Origin: Acidobacteriota bacterium
Lineage (GTDB): Bacteria; Acidobacteriota; Terriglobia; Terriglobales; Acidobacteriaceae
DNA length: 64,000 nucleotides
Direction: 5' to 3'
Assembly: GCA_013289685.1 (NCBI GenBank)
Contig: JABCZL010000007.1
Location: 1 to 64,000 of the forward strand
Positions 35,309 through 43,238 of the stretch are shown here, piece by piece (the stretch's first letter is position 1; every line of letters begins with the position of its first letter). The notes under the pieces were generated by a model. It saw only the letters and a program-made list of their open reading frames with translations, searched no databases and was not told the DNA's origin. Made by a program: the position numbers and the translations under genes.

Positions 35309-36079
35309 CTAGCTACCCTCGATGAGAAACGCGCCGGGAGGCGGCCAACCCGGCTGCACGTAGGCAAAATAGAGCGCGTCCAGCTGCGCCCAGAGAATGT
35401 CGCACTTATCGCGCAGCGCCTGGATGGCGAGTTCCTGCTCGGCCCGCGTCTTCGCATTCTCGCACACGTAGTTGATCGCGAAGTTGGCGTCTTCCGGTGC
35501 TTGTGTCAAGCGTGCCTCGAAGTACGCCAAACCGCCGGACAGCCACGGATAGTGCTGGCGCAACTTCTCCATGCGGAGCGAAATCAGGTCGCGCGAAAAC
35601 AGTTCGGTCAGCGACGACGCGACCGCTTCCAGCAGACTGCGGCTGCGCACAATGTTGAGATATTCATTCACCGCGAAGCGTGTGGCCGGCAGAATGCCGC
35701 TCCCGGCGCCAACCTGTTCGGCGTCGAGTCCGGTGGCTTCCGCAAGCTTCAGCCAGCGCTTGATTCCGCCTTCGTTATGCGCGGTGCCGTCTCCGTCGTG
35801 ATCGATCACGCGCTTTCGCCACGCGCGGCGAAAAGCCGGATCGGGGCCGCGTGAAAGAATGATCGCATCCTTGATCGGAATGACGCTCTGGTAATAGTAG
35901 CGATTCAAAGCCCAGGCCTGAAGCTGCCCGCGGCTGAGCCGCCCTTCGTGCATCATTAGGTGGAACGGATGCTGGTGGTGGTAGCGCTCTTCGCCCACTC
36001 CACGCAACTGGGCCCGCAGCCCGTCGTACGAGAGCAGATCCGCGCCGGGCGCGGTTGCGTCTACAGGTCGAACTGCCAT
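35309..36079 (-). CDS. pqqC: pyrroloquinoline-quinone synthase PqqC
   Basis: 256 residues, all-helical PqqC/TenA-like oxidase. HHQHPFHLMMHEGRLSRGQL, WALNRYYYQSVIPIKDAII, RKRVIDHDGD and the C-terminal YVCENAKTRAEQELAIQALR are characteristic. PqqC catalyses the final cofactorless oxidation and ring closure to PQQ. The ATG at 36079 overlaps the end of pqqB by 19 bases and has GGAGG just upstream; an ATG at 36100 is the alternative. Confidence 0.93.
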   Translation of the reverse strand: MAVRPVDATAPGADLLSYDGLRAQLRGVGEERYHHQHPFHLMMHEGRLSRGQLQAWALNRYYYQSVIPIKDAIILSRGPDPAFRRAWRKRVIDHDGDGTAHNEGGIKRWLKLAEATGLDAEQVGAGSGILPATRFAVNEYLNIVRSRSLLEAVASSLTELFSRDLISLRMEKLRQHYPWLSGGLAYFEARLTQAPEDANFAINYVCENAKTRAEQELAIQALRDKCDILWAQLDALYFAYVQPGWPPPGAFLIEGS

Positions 36080-36990
36080 CCATCCTCCGCGATCTCCCAA
36101 CCTGCTTCGCGTACCTGGCGATATTCGGGGCCCGCTTCGTTCAGCATGGGATTCGTGTTGTTGATGTGCACATAGATTTTACGTGGATGATGCAGTCCCG
36201 CCAACTGAACCAGGCTGCCTTCGGCGGAAGAAACGGGAACGTGTCCCATCTGCCGCGCGGTTTGCCCCGACCCTTGAATGCGGATCAGTTCATCGTCACT
36301 CCAGAACGTGCCGTCGAACAACAACACGTCGGCTGCCTCCGATTCCTTCAGCAGCGCCTCGTCGATCTGCGGAACCGCCGGCATGTATGCCAGACGTTTC
36401 CCCGACGATAGCCCGACGATGAGTCCCAACGATGCCTCCCCGAGTTTCAGTTCGTCCTGGCGCGACGCCGAAACGTACGCGGGATAGTGCGTGCCCAGCG
36501 AGAGTGCCCGGCATCGCAACCCCGAATCTTCACCGGCAGGATTTTGTAGCGAAAACTCTGTCCTGGGCGGAAAGCTGGTCCAGGTCACCTGAGCGGGAAC
36601 GCGCTGCAGCATGGCGAACATGGAATTATCTTCCGTCAGAATTCGCCGAACGGACTCCGCCGCGTACACGCGAAGCGGCTGCAATTCCCGCAGCAGCAGC
36701 AGCCCAAGCACGTGGTCGACGTCGGCGTTGGCCAGCACCGCGCCCACAATGGGCGATTGACGGACGCCTTCGCGGGGATGCAGTTCGGCGGTGGCTTCGA
36801 TTTGTCCGCGCAAGTCGGGAGAAGCGCCGAGCAGAAACCACGAGCGCGAATCCGCGCTGATCGCAATCTGCGCCTGGCTGCGGGCCTTCCCCCGAAAAGT
36901 TCCGGCGCGCACCGCACGGCAATTAGGGCAGGCGCAATTCCACTGCGGGAATCCGCCGCCAGCCGCCGAGCCGAGAATCTTCACCCGCAT
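36061..36990 (-). CDS. pqqB: PQQ biosynthesis protein PqqB
   Basis: 309 residues of the metallo-beta-lactamase fold. The N-terminus KILGSAAGGGFPQWNCACPN is diagnostic, with the CxCxxC zinc site, and the metal motif NADVDHVLG lies near residue 90. PqqB hydroxylates the crosslinked Glu-Tyr intermediate. It is the first visible gene of the operon. The 255 bases upstream contain no recognisable pqqA. Confidence 0.93.
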   Translation of the reverse strand: MRVKILGSAAGGGFPQWNCACPNCRAVRAGTFRGKARSQAQIAISADSRSWFLLGASPDLRGQIEATAELHPREGVRQSPIVGAVLANADVDHVLGLLLLRELQPLRVYAAESVRRILTEDNSMFAMLQRVPAQVTWTSFPPRTEFSLQNPAGEDSGLRCRALSLGTHYPAYVSASRQDELKLGEASLGLIVGLSSGKRLAYMPAVPQIDEALLKESEAADVLLFDGTFWSDDELIRIQGSGQTARQMGHVPVSSAEGSLVQLAGLHHPRKIYVHINNTNPMLNEAGPEYRQVREAGWEIAEDGWQFDL

Positions 36991-37245
36991 CGTTGGAAAG
37001 TGTAGCAGCCGGCGTAAACGAAGAGTATCAATGAACCGCGGTCACTCTTGGTTGTTACCGTTGGAAGCCGGACCGCTCCCCGCCAGCCCTTGCTGTTCCT
37101 ATCTCTTGACGACCGGCGCGGTTCGCGCGCTGGCACGCGAACCATCGTCGTCATGTATGTCGTCATATATGATGTGCGTGCAGCGAGTGCGTCGTGCCGG
37201 TATCCTGCTTTGTACCGCCAACATTTTGCTCAAGGAGATCACGCC

Positions 37246-37710
37246 ATGCTCACCCGTATCGCGATCACACTAGTTCTGGCTACCTTGCTGGCTGCTGTAT
37301 TCATATTTCCACACACTCACGTCCGGGCCCAGGGCTTCGGTCCCGAGGAACGCTTCGTCTGTGGCGTCAACGAGCGCGATGAGATCTTCTGCACGTCCTA
37401 CCGCGGCATGGAACACGGCCGCTGGGAAAAAATCCCGGGTGCCCTTAGGCAAGTCGTCATACGCGAGGGCCATCTCTGGGGCGTCAATCGCAATGGAGAA
37501 ATGTTTTACTCCGACGATTTCAGGGCCGGAGACACACATTGGATCCGCTTGGAAGGCCGGGCTAAGGAGATCTCGGTAGGCCACGGAGTCCTTTGCCACG
37601 TCAATGACAAAGATTCCATCTACTGCGCCGACGAAGGCATCGATACTCCGCGTCCTCGCTGGCACCGCGCCCCAGACGGTGCCAATCTCAAGTCCATTTC
37701 CGTTAACTGA
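37246..37710 (+). CDS. exported tectonin/tachylectin-repeat-like protein
   Basis: 154 residues; ATG with CAAGGAG upstream; signal peptide ending THVRAQ. Repeats of about 35-40 residues follow the pattern 'C/LxVNxxDxIxCxxxxx...W..IPG.L.Q/KxIxVxxG': VCGVNERDEIFCTS, LWGVNRNGEMFYSD and LCHVNDKDSIYCAD. This is a short beta-propeller of tectonin type (lectin-like binding). Four cysteines pair with the repeats. The partner is unknown. Confidence 0.7.
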   Translation: MLTRIAITLVLATLLAAVFIFPHTHVRAQGFGPEERFVCGVNERDEIFCTSYRGMEHGRWEKIPGALRQVVIREGHLWGVNRNGEMFYSDDFRAGDTHWIRLEGRAKEISVGHGVLCHVNDKDSIYCADEGIDTPRPRWHRAPDGANLKSISVN

Positions 37711-38042
37711 CGCGCCGCTTCACCCAGGGGGCTCGAGGGCTCTTGTGCGTCTCGAGGGCTGATTCTTTTCTCAGAATTGTATTGCGTTCGCGCCATCTCC
37801 TCCGTATAGTCGCCCCTAGCCCAAGAGCCCACCGACGGATCTTCCCCCAGGTCCGGTCACGCCGTCAAACAACTCAATCTCAACCTCACTTTGTTACCGC
37901 CATTGCCACGGCTTTTGGCAGTGTGAACGTATTCGTGCCTCAAGTTACCGATCAAGTTCGCCGCGTCCGCCGGGGTGCTTCTTCGTGCGCCCCCGATGCA
38001 CGCTCATGTTTGCAGTTTAATTTTCGAATCAAAAGGAGCCTA
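37711..38042. other. intergenic region, no gene recognised
   Basis: 332 bases between two exported-protein genes. CTCGAGGGCT occurs twice (near 37731 and 37751). Open frames here lack ribosome sites and family features. AAAAGGAG at its end serves the next gene. Confidence 0.5.
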
Positions 38043-38477
38043 ATGAGCAACGATTTCCGATCTACTGCTAAAACGCTGGCAGGAGTTCAACGAGTTCTAG
38101 TCTGTTCTCTGATTTTTCTGCTGACTGCCGGCGCCATCGGATGCAATATCGGACAAAAGACCACAACGCTGGCGCTCCAACCCGTCCCTTCGTCCATTTC
38201 CGCGGGGACGCAGGCCGTCTTTACCGCGTTCATCAGCCATAACAACGGTAACTTCGCGGGCGCGAACTGGACCCTGACCAGCAGCGGGACCGCCTGCTCG
38301 CCGGGGTGCGGGGCGTTGAGCAATCCGACAAACAGTGGAAGCGCAGGAAATGGCGACACCGCCACGATTACTTACACCGCGCCGAACACGGCTCCAAATC
38401 CCAATTCAATCACCATCACCGCCACCTCGGTCGAGAACCCAAACTCCTCCGGGGCAAGTACCTTCACGATTGACTGA
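38043..38477 (+). CDS. lipoprotein with Ig-like domain
   Basis: 144 residues; ATG six bases after AAAAGGAG. A hydrophobic signal ends in a lipobox AGAIGC (Cys near 38). The remainder is Thr/Ser/Asn/Gly-rich and beta-stranded (SSISAGTQAVFTAFISHNN, DTATITYTAPNTAPNPNSIT), matching the Ig-like surface repeats of Acidobacteriota. It is a single-domain protein, probably anchored at the cell surface. Confidence 0.65.
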   Translation: MSNDFRSTAKTLAGVQRVLVCSLIFLLTAGAIGCNIGQKTTTLALQPVPSSISAGTQAVFTAFISHNNGNFAGANWTLTSSGTACSPGCGALSNPTNSGSAGNGDTATITYTAPNTAPNPNSITITATSVENPNSSGASTFTID

Positions 38478-38516
38478 CCTGATGCCTTGGAATGTCGATT
38501 CAGGGATACTGCCCTC

Positions 38517-38571
38517 GGGACCAGGCGATCGCCCTCACGACCCGTTCGTCAAACGGTCATTGCCTGGTCCC
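38517..38571 (+). terminator. 55-nt two-tier hairpin downstream of the lipoprotein gene
   Basis: GGGACCAGGC at 38517 pairs perfectly with GCCTGGTCCC ending at 38571, and inside it GACCCGTT/AACGGTC forms a second stem. No T tract follows, so it may be a factor-dependent terminator or a small structured RNA rather than a classical terminator. Confidence 0.45.
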
Positions 38572-38630
38572 TAATGCCTTCCAGCTTGTTCTCAAAACTG
38601 AGTTCGGTGATGGTTACAGCGTGGTCGAAT

Positions 38631-38706
38631 TGGTGGGCCCACCAGGATTTGAACCTGGAACCAACAGATTATGAGTCTGCTGCTCTAACCGTTGAGCTAT
38701 AGGCCC
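38631..38706 (-). tRNA. tRNA-Ile2 (anticodon CAT, lysidine type)
   Basis: 76 nt with encoded CCA. The acceptor GGGCCTA pairs with TGGGCCC (one G-U); anticodon loop CTCATAA. The C4:G69 and C5:G68 pairs are the recognition elements of TilS, which separates tRNA-Ile2 from elongator tRNA-Met, so Ile2 is preferred. An integrase remnant starts six bases beyond its 5' end. Confidence 0.85.
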
Positions 38707-38712
38707 ACGCCT

Positions 38713-39054
38713 TTATTTTCTATGATATGTGCGGAGTCTACGAGCTGGCGTCGATGATTTTTGCATCTGTTTTGCACTTATGGCAACTCCGTTTAATTCG
38801 ACAAGCTGCATCGCAGCCTTCGCGTCATCTGTCGAGACGATGTGATAGCGGTCAAACACCGCTCGCGTTTTGTGCCCGCTGATTTTCATGGCAACACGTT
38901 CTAGGACGCCCGCGTTCACGAGGTTCCAGACGCCGGACCGTCTCAGGTCGTGAACAAGTAAGCCTCTATATTTGTACCACGGCAAACCGTCCTGGCCTTC
39001 GGGTTCAACCCGAGTAGGCTTTCCTAGCCCGGAAGCATCGCAGACTCGACGGAA
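38713..39054 (-). pseudogene. C-terminal remnant of a tyrosine recombinase (integrase)
   Basis: About 113 codons remain, reading CDASGLGKP ... [20 protein letters not shown] then [20 protein letters not shown]. This is the catalytic end of a phage-type integrase with HxLRR (second Arg box), the His of SGHKT and the nucleophilic Tyr. The N-terminal two thirds and the first catalytic Arg are missing. Upstream the frame runs back without shift to the TAG stop of the adjacent histidine kinase, so the deletion or rearrangement joined both genes in frame. The position beside tRNA-Ile2 marks the likely edge of a former integrated element. Confidence 0.85.
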
Positions 39055-40158
39055 CTATTGTAGAGATTCCCTCAGTGGAGCTCGACCTTCGATTCGGGTT
39101 CCTCGGGTTGGCGCGGACCAAACCTCGAGCTCTCCGCCGATGGAACGCAGTCTTTCCTTCATGCGGATGAGACCGAGGCTCGCTGTAGCTTTCGTGTCCT
39201 CGGGTTGCAAGCCTGCTCCATCGTCTGACACCCGGAGCTGCAGCTCCCTCGAGCTACCGATAAGTTCGACGCGGACGTTAAGAGCGTGACTGGGCTTGGC
39301 AACGCTGTCCAACGCCTCCTGCAGAACGCGGAAGAAGCTGAGCGCGACTCCCTTGCCGATGTTTTCACGGACGACGTCTGTGCAACTGCACTCGACTGAG
39401 ATTCTATTTCGACTCGCGAATTCTCGACAAAGCCCTCCGATAGCGACGGGAAGCCCTAACAATTCAAGCTTCGACGGATAGAGGTGGTGTGAAAGTCGGT
39501 CGATGTCATCGACCGTTTCCGCTGTATTCCGCCAGAGTTGTTCAAGGCGTATGAGGGCCCGTTGAGTCAACTCCGGGAAAGCCGGGGCCATTCCCTGGAT
39601 TTCGACCGCTAAGAGGCATAACTTCTGACAGATGTGGTCCCGCAATTCCCGTGCAGTGCTGGTATTTTCCTCATCTTGCGCCTGGATTAATCGGGCGCTA
39701 ATTCTGTAATCGTCGTTCACCAGGCTTTCGGGTTCTTCAGCCTTAATGACCTGCCAGTTGTGGTCGGTGATGTCTTCAACGGTGCCACAAAGTCGGAGAA
39801 TATCGCCTTTGGCATCGCGCACCGCTTCGCCGCTGCCCATCACCCGTCTTCGGGTACCATCAGGCCGGCGCATTTGCAATTCGAGTTCGTAAGGTTGTCC
39901 CGTTTGTAGAACCCGCACGGTAGCAGCGGTGAGTCTGTCCCAACTGTCTGAAGTATAGAAGCAGGAATGCTCTTTGAAGGAAGGCAAGGTTGTCTGCGGA
40001 TGACGACCGGCGATGCGGTAGAGTTGTTCGGACCAGGTGGTTACGTCGGTCTTGATGTCCCACTCCCAGCTGGCCTCCTCAGCGCCTGGCTGAACCTTGG
40101 TTTGGAACTCGAAAGCATTGGCGTTATGGTTTCTCGGGTGGTTCGCGTGCGTTTCCAC
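39055..40158 (-). CDS. degenerate PAS/HisKA_3 histidine kinase (probable pseudokinase)
   Basis: 367 residues from a GTG at 40158 with AGGAG seven bases upstream. A PAS/PAC fold (SWEWDIKTDVTTWSEQLYRI) leads to a HisKA_3 region and an HATPase domain, closely paralogous to the kinase at 60482. The phosphoacceptor motif, RELHDD in the paralogue, is RELRDH here, replacing the His. The N-box, EALHNSAKH in the paralogue, is EALDSVAKP, losing the Asn. The DDGAGL G-box remains. Autophosphorylation should therefore be impaired; it may act as a dimerising or sensing partner, or be decaying. Confidence 0.82.
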   Translation of the reverse strand: METHANHPRNHNANAFEFQTKVQPGAEEASWEWDIKTDVTTWSEQLYRIAGRHPQTTLPSFKEHSCFYTSDSWDRLTAATVRVLQTGQPYELELQMRRPDGTRRRVMGSGEAVRDAKGDILRLCGTVEDITDHNWQVIKAEEPESLVNDDYRISARLIQAQDEENTSTARELRDHICQKLCLLAVEIQGMAPAFPELTQRALIRLEQLWRNTAETVDDIDRLSHHLYPSKLELLGLPVAIGGLCREFASRNRISVECSCTDVVRENIGKGVALSFFRVLQEALDSVAKPSHALNVRVELIGSSRELQLRVSDDGAGLQPEDTKATASLGLIRMKERLRSIGGELEVWSAPTRGTRIEGRAPLRESLQ

Positions 40159-40607
40159 TGCTGAACTCCTGGCGGAGAGGTGCAATTCTGACGAAGTAAG
40201 CGGAATCTACTCCTTGTCGCGGGGACGTGCTGATCGAGACGAAGAGTTGTCTTTGATATACAACGGCTGGCGCTGAATGGGGGAGTGTTCAGAGTGAGTC
40301 GCCCAACCGTCGCCGCAGAATCGCCATAGGAACTAACCGGAGTATGCTGCAGCCAGCGATCTCCAGTCAGCCCTGTCAGATGTGACAGTTGTGGCCTCAG
40401 ACCTGTCCTCCTAGTCTCCACGTGAGTGTAAGTCCTCTGACTTTTGCAAAAGCTCGCCAACCGACTCGGACAAAGAGACGAGCCTGGTTTCACTCATTGG
40501 CGTGAAGGAGGGTTGTGTGCAAACCTCTCCAGCAATGCTGATGTCTTCTCTGTGGCGGCGGCGGGAAGGCCAAGTAGTACGACGCTGCTTGATACCGGAT
40601 AAGTAGC
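40159..40607. other. intergenic region containing promoter A
   Basis: About 450 bases between divergent genes. It holds the CTGTCA-N4-TGACAG promoter at 40373-40417 and about 185 bases of leader before the DUF1622 gene. I see no convincing gene; a short minus-strand frame (28 codons from an ATG near 40500) lacks a ribosome site. Confidence 0.5.
40373..40417 (+). promoter_or_regulatory. regulon promoter A: CTGTCA-GATG-TGACAG, N23, TAGTCT
   Basis: Perfect inverted repeat CTGTCAGATGTGACAG (40373-40388), then exactly 23 bases, then TAGTCT (40412-40417). It drives rightward towards the DUF1622-TRIC-DUF202 genes. The activator site would be centred near -43, in place of a -35 element. The same layout recurs at 43177, 44179 and 47217. 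Confidence 0.75.
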
Positions 40608-41105
40608 ATGCGCGAATGGCTCGAATGGTCGTCGCAGGGAATCCAGGCACTAGCGGTAGTAATCATCGTGGCCTCGATCATCTTTGGCTCCCTGCGCTTT
40701 CTTGGGCAACTATCGACACGAGCCGCAGACCCATACCGCGCGTATAAGGTGCTGCTCGGCCGTGCACTTTTGCTGGGGCTCGAGTTCATGGTCGCGGCAG
40801 ATGTCATTCGTACGGTCTTGCTGGATCTGACTGCCAACGGTCTCGAGATACTCGGCGCATTGGTCGTGATCCGAACCTTCCTTAGCTGGACGTTGGTGGT
40901 CGAACTCGAGGGCCATTGGCCTTGGCGCCTGGCGGCGCTCGGGACTCCGAGTGAACAAGTAGGAGTGGTCGATGCTCAACGACGGGTTGAGGCGTCTGTG
41001 GGAGGGCCCGACAAGCCGGCCCGAGTGGCCTTTGAGGTTCCGGTTCCCCGTGCCACCCGCGATGGCGAGGATCCATTGCCCGTGCGGAAGGTAGGCATTT
41101 CATGA
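40608..41105 (+). CDS. DUF1622 family membrane protein
   Basis: 165 residues with three hydrophobic segments (about 12-32, 48-70, 72-95), ending the conserved core with DPYRAYKVLLGRALLLGLEF and TFLSWTLVVELEGHWPW. This is the DUF1622 membrane family; no biochemical role is established that I know of. The hydrophilic C-terminus (about 60 residues) is longer than the core. It heads a run of small membrane genes under promoter A. Confidence 0.8.
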   Translation: MREWLEWSSQGIQALAVVIIVASIIFGSLRFLGQLSTRAADPYRAYKVLLGRALLLGLEFMVAADVIRTVLLDLTANGLEILGALVVIRTFLSWTLVVELEGHWPWRLAALGTPSEQVGVVDAQRRVEASVGGPDKPARVAFEVPVPRATRDGEDPLPVRKVGIS

Positions 41106-41169
41106 GCAGACCAGTTGCACCAGAGCCGCCGCTTTGCGGGCAGCTAGCCGTTCTGAGGAGGAACCCGAA

Positions 41170-41847
41170 ATGAATCTGCCAAGCTTTCCGAACGTCGATA
41201 TGTTCTCCGCCGGCATTAACGCACTTTACGGAGTGCTCATCGCCCGCCAACCATCGCACAACCGCGGCTACACCGCCGCCGGACTTGTGATTATGGCTTT
41301 CTTCGGCGGGATCGGCGGTGGCGTGACGCGCGACATCCTGCTCAACGAAATCCCCTCGCCGATCAAGGACCCCTACTATCTTCTCGTGTGCGCTCTGATG
41401 GGTGTGCTTGGGCTGGCGATTTATCGCTGGGCCGACTCAAGGGAGGAGCAGTTCCGCACCAGGGTCCTGGCTTACTTCAAGTCCTTCACACTGCCCTGGT
41501 TTGCCATCCTGGGCGCTCATAAAGCGCTTGAGCACAATCTTGGGATCTGGAGTGCGATCGTCATCGGTGTGATCGCCACTACTGCGGGCGGAGTGTTCAT
41601 CGACCTTTTTTCCGGAGTCACGCCAGAGGTCGTGCGGCCCTCGCAGCTACTCGTCGCGGCCGCGGTGCTGGCGAGTACGGTCTACACGCTGCTCGCGTCG
41701 GCAACGAAGGCGAGCCCGCACTTCTTTCCCGTCACGCTGATCGCGGTGCTGGTTACGTTCACTTTCCGGGTGTTTGCGGTGCGTGAGCACTGGCCGTCGA
41801 TCGTGCCGCTCGACGCGCCTGCAGAGGGGCCGCGCGCGGCCGCGTGA
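41170..41847 (+). CDS. TRIC cation channel family protein (UPF0126)
   Basis: 225 residues; the ATG at 41170 has GAGGAGG upstream. Seven hydrophobic segments in two related halves with the Gly-rich GGIGGGVTRDIL (about residues 42-54) and its counterpart TTAGGVFIDLFSGVTPEV (about 138-155). This is the trimeric intracellular cation channel family, monovalent cation (K+) channels in bacteria. It sits 64 bases behind DUF1622. A role in ion balance under stress is inference. Confidence 0.85.
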   Translation: MNLPSFPNVDMFSAGINALYGVLIARQPSHNRGYTAAGLVIMAFFGGIGGGVTRDILLNEIPSPIKDPYYLLVCALMGVLGLAIYRWADSREEQFRTRVLAYFKSFTLPWFAILGAHKALEHNLGIWSAIVIGVIATTAGGVFIDLFSGVTPEVVRPSQLLVAAAVLASTVYTLLASATKASPHFFPVTLIAVLVTFTFRVFAVREHWPSIVPLDAPAEGPRAAA

Positions 41848-41921
41848 GGGACTTCTCAAAGCGACGAGCGCTGCATGCTGGTTCCGCCGACGTTGAACGT
41901 ATTCGAAAAGGAAGGGATGTT

Positions 41922-42350
41922 ATGGACAACATGTGGGTCCGCGTAGGAACTCAACTTCTCGCCCGTGTCAGCGGGCCGATGAAGTTCAGACTGGTGCTCC
42001 AGCCGTGCATGGCGGCGTTCTTCGCAATTCGCTCGGGGTTGGCCGATGCCAGGGCAGGCAAGCCGCCGTATTTCTGGGGCCTCCTCTCGCATCCCGGCCA
42101 ACGCCACGACATGATCAAAGACGGGTGGAAGAGTGTCGGCAGAGTGTTCATTTTGGCGCTGGTGCTGGACGCGGTCTATCAGATGATCGTATTGCACTTC
42201 GTATATCCGGGGGAAATGATCATAGTCGCCTTCATCCTGGCGATCTTGCCTTACCTGATTCTGCGAGGGCTGGTCACGCGTCTGGCTCGCCCGAAGAAGA
42301 CAGCTTCAACACCACCGGCTGACATTCCCCGGCTGAGGAAAGTGTCATGA
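41922..42350 (+). CDS. hypothetical membrane protein
   Basis: 142 residues; the ATG at 41922 follows AAGGAAGGGA. It begins MDNMWVRVGTQLLARVSGPM and has amphipathic/hydrophobic segments at about 26-42 and two clear membrane helices at about 72-92 and 95-115. Conserved-looking SHPGQRHDMIKDGWKS lies between them. I do not recognise a named family. Its stop overlaps the ATG of the DUF202 gene, so the two are coupled. Confidence 0.7.
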   Translation: MDNMWVRVGTQLLARVSGPMKFRLVLQPCMAAFFAIRSGLADARAGKPPYFWGLLSHPGQRHDMIKDGWKSVGRVFILALVLDAVYQMIVLHFVYPGEMIIVAFILAILPYLILRGLVTRLARPKKTASTPPADIPRLRKVS

Positions 42351-42778
42351 GCCTGGTTGAAACACCGTCGATAGCTCCAAAGGATAGAGGAACGCTTCTT
42401 GCCGAAGAGCGAACCAATCTGGCCGTCGAGCGGACGATTATCGCGTCTGAAAGAACGCTGATGGCATGGATCCGAACTGCAATTTCGATGATCGGATTCG
42501 GCTTCAGCATTTACAAGTTCTTTCAATACCAGGCCGAAGAGATTGCCGCCGGCAACATCCGGCGGCCACAGGCGCCGCGCAATCTGGGAATGAGCCTGAT
42601 TGCTTTGGGCACGCTGGGACTAACGGCCGCGGCTTGGCAGCACCGGAGGTTTCTGAACCAGATTGGGGCATCTCACGCGCGGCAAGTATGGTCCATCTCT
42701 TTCGTGGTCGCGATTGCGGTCATCCTGATTGGAGTCGTCACGTTTTACGGGGTCCTGCTGCGCCACGGGCCGTTTTAG
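42347..42778 (+). CDS. DUF202 (YidH-like) membrane protein
   Basis: 143 residues. The DUF202 signature LAEERTNLAVERTIIASERT followed by LMAWIRTAISMIGFGFSIYK is at residues 16-55, with further helices at about 82-100 and 115-138. The family is a small inner-membrane protein of unknown function (E. coli YidH/YidG). It overlaps the preceding gene by four bases (ATGA). Confidence 0.85.
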   Translation: MSLVETPSIAPKDRGTLLAEERTNLAVERTIIASERTLMAWIRTAISMIGFGFSIYKFFQYQAEEIAAGNIRRPQAPRNLGMSLIALGTLGLTAAAWQHRRFLNQIGASHARQVWSISFVVAIAVILIGVVTFYGVLLRHGPF

Positions 42779-42863
42779 GGGGAGCGGAATTTGCGGCTCA
42801 GAAGCAGATCCGAAATCTATTCGCAACCGCGGTTATGAAGATGAACCGAGATTCTGGAGAACA

Positions 42864-43163
42864 ATGCAGACGGCCGTGGAGCCGCTTGACTCCGCATTGA
42901 GAATGAAGCCGGTCCAGGCGTCACCAGATTTCTCATTGGTCCTGGGCGGTCCTCTCTTTTATTTGTGCCGGCGGACACATCTAGCCGGGAGGGCTTTGGG
43001 GTTGTTGCATCGCGAAGTCGTGGCTATCAGTCTTTTCGCGTGGTTGCCGCTGCTGCTCTTGTCAGTGATCGAGGGACATGCCATCGGCGGGGGTATCAAG
43101 ATCCCCTTCCTGAAGTACATCGAGGCGAATTTTCGATTCCTCGTCGCATTCGTCCTCCAGTGA
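42864..43163 (+). pseudogene. truncated N-terminus of a multi-pass membrane protein
   Basis: 99 codons; ATG with GGAG upstream. The product holds GPLFYLCRRTHLAGRALGLL and AISLFAWLPLLLLSVIEGHA, then KIPFLKYIEANFRFLVAFVL and an immediate stop. The sequence looks like the first fifth of a larger membrane protein family whose members continue with more helices; that view is from memory. No continuation is visible in any frame after the stop. Promoter B starts 14 bases later, so a rearrangement probably cut the gene there. Confidence 0.55.
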
Positions 43164-43176
43164 TGGCTCTTCTCTG

Positions 43177-43221
43177 CTGTCAGAATTAACAGTTGTGGCG
43201 CCTCGAGTCCACTCGTAGCGT
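43177..43221 (+). promoter_or_regulatory. regulon promoter B: CTGTCA-GAAT-TAACAG, N23, TAGCGT
   Basis: Inverted repeat with one mismatch (43177-43192), exactly 23 bases, then TAGCGT (43216-43221). The transcript would start near 43228, about 11 bases before the GTG of the YkvA gene. The bases after the site, TTGTGGC, are identical to promoter A. Confidence 0.65.
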
Positions 43222-43238
43222 AGCGCGCAGAGCATACC

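Noticed and set aside
36981..37166. 61-codon minus-strand frame upstream of pqqB considered as pqqA
   Set aside because: It lacks the Glu-x3-Tyr motif and any PqqA-like length or sequence.
38631..38706. elongator tRNA-Met for the CAT anticodon
   Set aside because: The C4:G69 and C5:G68 pairs point to a TilS substrate, so tRNA-Ile2 is the better call.
40411..40650. 79-codon minus-strand frame between the degenerate kinase and DUF1622
   Set aside because: No ribosome site at its starts, and it overlaps promoter A and its leader.
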